Positions 23,086 to 24,734 of a stretch of 24,734 nt of DNA are shown here, in pieces. Numbering within the stretch: the stretch's first letter is position 1; each line of letters begins with the position of its first letter. A program made the position numbers and the translations under genes. This DNA is from JAQUCI01 sp034932685 (GTDB lineage Bacteria; Bacillota_I; Bacilli_A; Erysipelotrichales; Erysipelotrichaceae): positions 1-24,734 of the forward strand of contig JAYFOM010000045.1 of NCBI GenBank assembly GCA_034932685.1. Direction: 5' to 3'. The notes below the pieces were generated by a model that ran no database searches, was not told where the DNA came from, and saw nothing but the letters and a program-made list of their open reading frames with translations.

Positions 23086-23685
23086 ATGTTTAAAACAAAT
23101 ATAAGACATTTAAGACGTAAGCATGGTTTATCACAACAAGATATGGCCGATGCTTTTGGCTATAAATCATTTACGACAATACAAAAATGGGAAGATGGTA
23201 CATCAACACCTCCTTATGATGTGCTTGAAAAAATCGCTAAAAGTTATGGCATTGGTATCTTACAACTTATGCATAATGATCTTAGTAAACAAAAACAGCG
23301 AATTCCTGTATTGGGAACAGTAAGAGGTGGAACCCCAATTTATGCTGAACAGAACATAATTGATTATGAAGACATTGAAGGAATAGAAGTTAGCGATGAT
23401 GATCACTTTTATTTAGAAGTTATCGGCGATTCAATGCGTGATGCACGAATTATGCCTGGTGATCGTATTTTTGTACATAAACAAAATTATTTAGACAATA
23501 ACGACATTGGGGTATTCTTGATCAATAATGAAGCTACTGTCAAATATGTTAAATACGATAAAAATAAGATGATACTTGTTCCTGCTAATCCAAATTATCA
23601 ACCAATTGAGATTTTAGATCAACAATTGATTGAAGAAGAAGTCAAAATTCTTGGAAAAGTTATCCATAATAAGATTAGTTTCTAA
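23086..23685 (+). CDS. XRE-family S24 peptidase repressor (LexA-like, self-cleaving)
   Basis: 199 residues. An XRE helix-turn-helix (about 4-60, LRRKHGLSQQDMADAFGYKS then IQKWEDGTS) is joined to an S24/LexA peptidase domain (about 75-199). The catalytic pair S116 (GDSMRDA) and K153 (ATVKYVK) is 37 residues apart, as in LexA, and the scissile position 35 residues before the serine is G81-G82 (VRGGTP), where LexA has Ala-Gly. So it should self-cleave when stimulated by RecA filaments and release its targets. GGTGA precedes the ATG. It is divergent from the Y-family polymerase operon, which is its most likely target; HdiR-type XRE-S24 regulators are the closest precedent. Confidence 0.9.
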   Translation: MFKTNIRHLRRKHGLSQQDMADAFGYKSFTTIQKWEDGTSTPPYDVLEKIAKSYGIGILQLMHNDLSKQKQRIPVLGTVRGGTPIYAEQNIIDYEDIEGIEVSDDDHFYLEVIGDSMRDARIMPGDRIFVHKQNYLDNNDIGVFLINNEATVKYVKYDKNKMILVPANPNYQPIEILDQQLIEEEVKILGKVIHNKISF

Positions 23686-23733
23686 TAATGATAGAGTATA
23701 GTTATTTTTATTGCATGTTAATTCCAATAATTA

Positions 23734-23762
23734 TTAGCGTTTTCATTTGAAAAAAACGCTAA
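23734..23762. promoter_or_regulatory. Inverted repeat over the DeoR-gene -35, candidate operator
   Basis: TTAGCGTTTT (23734-23743) and AAAACGCTAA (23753-23762) are perfect ten-base arms with a nine-base spacer. The right half overlaps the -35 of the DeoR gene promoter (23747-23752). DeoR-family proteins commonly bind inverted repeats at their own promoter. The same repeat could fold as a hairpin ending the repressor gene, but only A residues follow it on the plus strand, which argues against a terminator in that direction. Confidence 0.55.
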
Positions 23763-23775
23763 AAAGTATTAGAAT
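23747..23775 (+). promoter_or_regulatory. Promoter of the DeoR-family gene
   Basis: TTGAAA (23747-23752), a 17-base spacer and TAGAAT (23770-23775). The predicted start near 23782 lies about 20 bases before the ATG. Confidence 0.65.
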
Positions 23776-23802
23776 GGTGGTGTAGCATATGGAGGAAAAC
23801 CC

Positions 23803-24582
23803 ATGGATGTATCCGGAAAAACCGAAATTAGGCATAATGCCATCAAAGAACTATTATTGATCAATAATTTCTACTCGATCGATGATTTCTGCCACGACTT
23901 AAAAGTATCAGAAGCGACCATTCGTAACGATTTAACTTATCTTGAAAAACAAGGAAAGTTAAGAAGAGTTAAAGGTGGAGCAATCGCCATTTTAGGAACA
24001 ATGTATGAAACAGTCTATGCTAGAAGAAGCTCTATGCATACAGATGAAAAGTTAAAAATTGCTCGATATATCGTTGATAACGTTATTAAAGAGGGAATGT
24101 TGATAACTTTAGATTCTGGAAGCACTTGTCGCATGATTGCTGAAGCAATCGTTCACAAAAAACGTAAATGTACTGTTATCACTAATTCTTTAGCAACAGC
24201 TAGTTTTTTGGTTAAATCACCAGTAGCTAGTGTACATTTAGCGGGGGGCAAGTATAATCGTGAAAATGATAGCTTTCATGATGAACTAACAGTTGAAGCT
24301 ATCAGTAGATTCCATAGTGATGTATTCTTCTTATCACCAGATGGAATTGATACGGATTTAATCACGACTGAATATAATACTGAACATTTTGTAAAACAAG
24401 AGATGATCAAACAATCTGGAAGTATTATCGTTGTTGGTGATTACAGCAAACTTGGCGTAAAATGTCTTAAAAAGATATGTGAAACAAGAATTGTTGATAG
24501 GATCATTACCGACGATAAAGCCAGTGATAAGATCAGAAAGAAATTCAAAGAAGCTGGAGTTAGTCTAGAAATCGCAAAATAA
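23803..24582 (+). CDS. DeoR/GlpR-family sugar-responsive transcriptional regulator
   Basis: 259 residues, usual length. An N-terminal DeoR helix-turn-helix (about 8-62, IKELLLINNFYSIDDFCHDL then SEATIRNDLTYLEKQGKLRRVKGGA) is followed by the DeoRC sensor domain (about 80-240) with the phosphosugar-binding LDSGSTC loop, ITNSLATA, LAGGKYN and VVGDYSKLG. Members respond to sugar phosphates and control sugar catabolic genes. No target operon is adjacent inside the window; the AlsE-like epimerase at the other edge is a sugar-phosphate enzyme, but a link is speculation. GGAGG lies about 7 bases before the ATG. The stop overlaps a strong hairpin. Confidence 0.9.
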   Translation: MDVSGKTEIRHNAIKELLLINNFYSIDDFCHDLKVSEATIRNDLTYLEKQGKLRRVKGGAIAILGTMYETVYARRSSMHTDEKLKIARYIVDNVIKEGMLITLDSGSTCRMIAEAIVHKKRKCTVITNSLATASFLVKSPVASVHLAGGKYNRENDSFHDELTVEAISRFHSDVFFLSPDGIDTDLITTEYNTEHFVKQEMIKQSGSIIVVGDYSKLGVKCLKKICETRIVDRIITDDKASDKIRKKFKEAGVSLEIAK

Positions 24583-24608
24583 AACATTGTCGCCAAGCGA
24601 CAATGTTT
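24582..24608 (+). terminator. Hairpin at the end of the DeoR-family gene
   Basis: AAACATTGTCGC (24582-24593), loop CAA, GCGACAATGTTT (24597-24608): a perfect 12-bp stem overlapping the stop codon. Only the TTT of the stem follows before the repeat (CAGCTTG from 24609), so the native U-tract appears interrupted, as at the left edge. Confidence 0.75.
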
Positions 24609-24621
24609 CAGCTTGTTGACA

Positions 24622-24656
24622 AAGTTGTACATCTAAGACGATAGTACAACTTTTTT
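24622..24656 (+). terminator. Intrinsic terminator within the right repeat
   Basis: AAGTTGTAC (24622-24630) pairs with GTACAACTT (24644-24652), with inner ATC/GAT pairing and a T-run to 24656. It is the mirror of the left-repeat terminator and would insulate the downstream gene start from DeoR-gene transcription. Confidence 0.8.
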
Positions 24657-24707
24657 CTTGATAAAAAGCGATGATTTGATCCAAAAGTCTAAAAAGAGAA
24701 AGCTTTT

Positions 24708-24734
24708 ATGATAAAAGGTAGACCTATTCCAGCT
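24708..24734 (+). CDS. 5' end of the repeat-borne gene, second copy (partial)
   Basis: The ATG at 24708 opens a frame reading M-I-K-G-R-P-I-P-A to the window end, identical to the left-edge copy, with the same upstream in-frame TAA and GAGAAAG. Probably the start of a transposase or other multi-copy gene; too short to classify. Confidence 0.45.

Larger units (their letters stand above)
24603..24734 (+). repeat. Right arm of 132-bp inverted repeat
   Basis: Matches the reverse complement of 47-178 with one difference. Outside the shared hairpin base (ATGTTT) the two flanking stems are different sequences, so identity starts at the hairpin edge and continues to the window end. It carries a terminator and the first nine codons of the same outward-reading gene as the left copy. 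Confidence 0.9.

Noticed and set aside
22966..23109. Longer N-terminus for the Y-family polymerase (ATG at 23004 or 23109)
   Set aside because: These starts lie within or beyond the predicted promoter, and the added residues do not fit the family; the GTG at 22965 does.
1..24734. Composite transposon, circular plasmid or phage bounded by the edge repeats
   Set aside because: The repeats are inverted, not direct, so they are not a circular overlap. The interior is core chromosomal genes without replication, capsid or conjugation functions.

Overview
This is a chromosomal stretch of a low-GC Gram-positive bacterium. The wall and lipid genes (uppS, cdsA, dxr, a peptidoglycan hydrolase, PASTA repeats) indicate a bacterium with a cell wall. 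TGA is used as a stop (uppS, dxr) and tryptophan is TGG, so Mycoplasma code 4 is excluded. AT-rich codons and strong GG-rich Shine-Dalgarno sites fit Bacilli in the broad sense (an Erysipelotrichia / RF39 / Izemoplasma-like lineage). That placement is inference; no rRNA lies in the window.

Layout. (1) 1-178 holds one arm of a 132-bp inverted repeat; its partner is the right edge (24603-24734). Each copy carries a terminator and the start of the same outward-reading gene. (2) 195-3167: an AlsE/Rpe-type sugar-phosphate epimerase, a flavin reductase-like protein and prolyl-tRNA synthetase. (3) 3240-11465: the classic translation / envelope-lipid operon rpsB-tsf-pyrH-frr-uppS-cdsA-dxr-rseP, with a structured leader before rpsB, internal terminator-like hairpins, and galE at the end. 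proS normally follows rseP in Bacillus but here is divergent upstream of rpsB. (4) 11525-14347: two tandem paralogous MATE transporters, each with its own promoter. (5) 14350-20945: a four-gene envelope cassette: an AbiEi-like winged-helix protein without its AbiEii toxin, a membrane-anchored protein of unknown family, a secreted glucosaminidase with three C-terminal repeats, and a nine-repeat PASTA-like membrane protein without a kinase. (6) 20961-23685: a damage-response cassette. A LexA-like XRE-S24 self-cleaving repressor is divergent from an operon of Y-family polymerase, a 78-residue small protein and an SRAP (HMCES/YedK) DNA-protein crosslink protein. (7) 23734-24608: a DeoR-family sugar regulator with a probable operator over its -35.

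How it works together. The central operon supplies ribosome assembly and recycling factors, UMP kinase, and the isoprenoid carrier / phospholipid path (Dxr to UppS, CdsA) plus a membrane protease. The envelope cassette looks like a cell-wall remodelling unit: hydrolase plus wall-sensing repeats. The damage cassette is a compact inducible mutagenesis and abasic-site protection unit. Nothing in the window is an rRNA, tRNA or CRISPR array, and no gap without a gene exceeds about 220 bases. The most interesting signals are the edge repeats abutting terminator hairpins, the envelope cassette, and the polymerase / small protein / SRAP operon with its own repressor.
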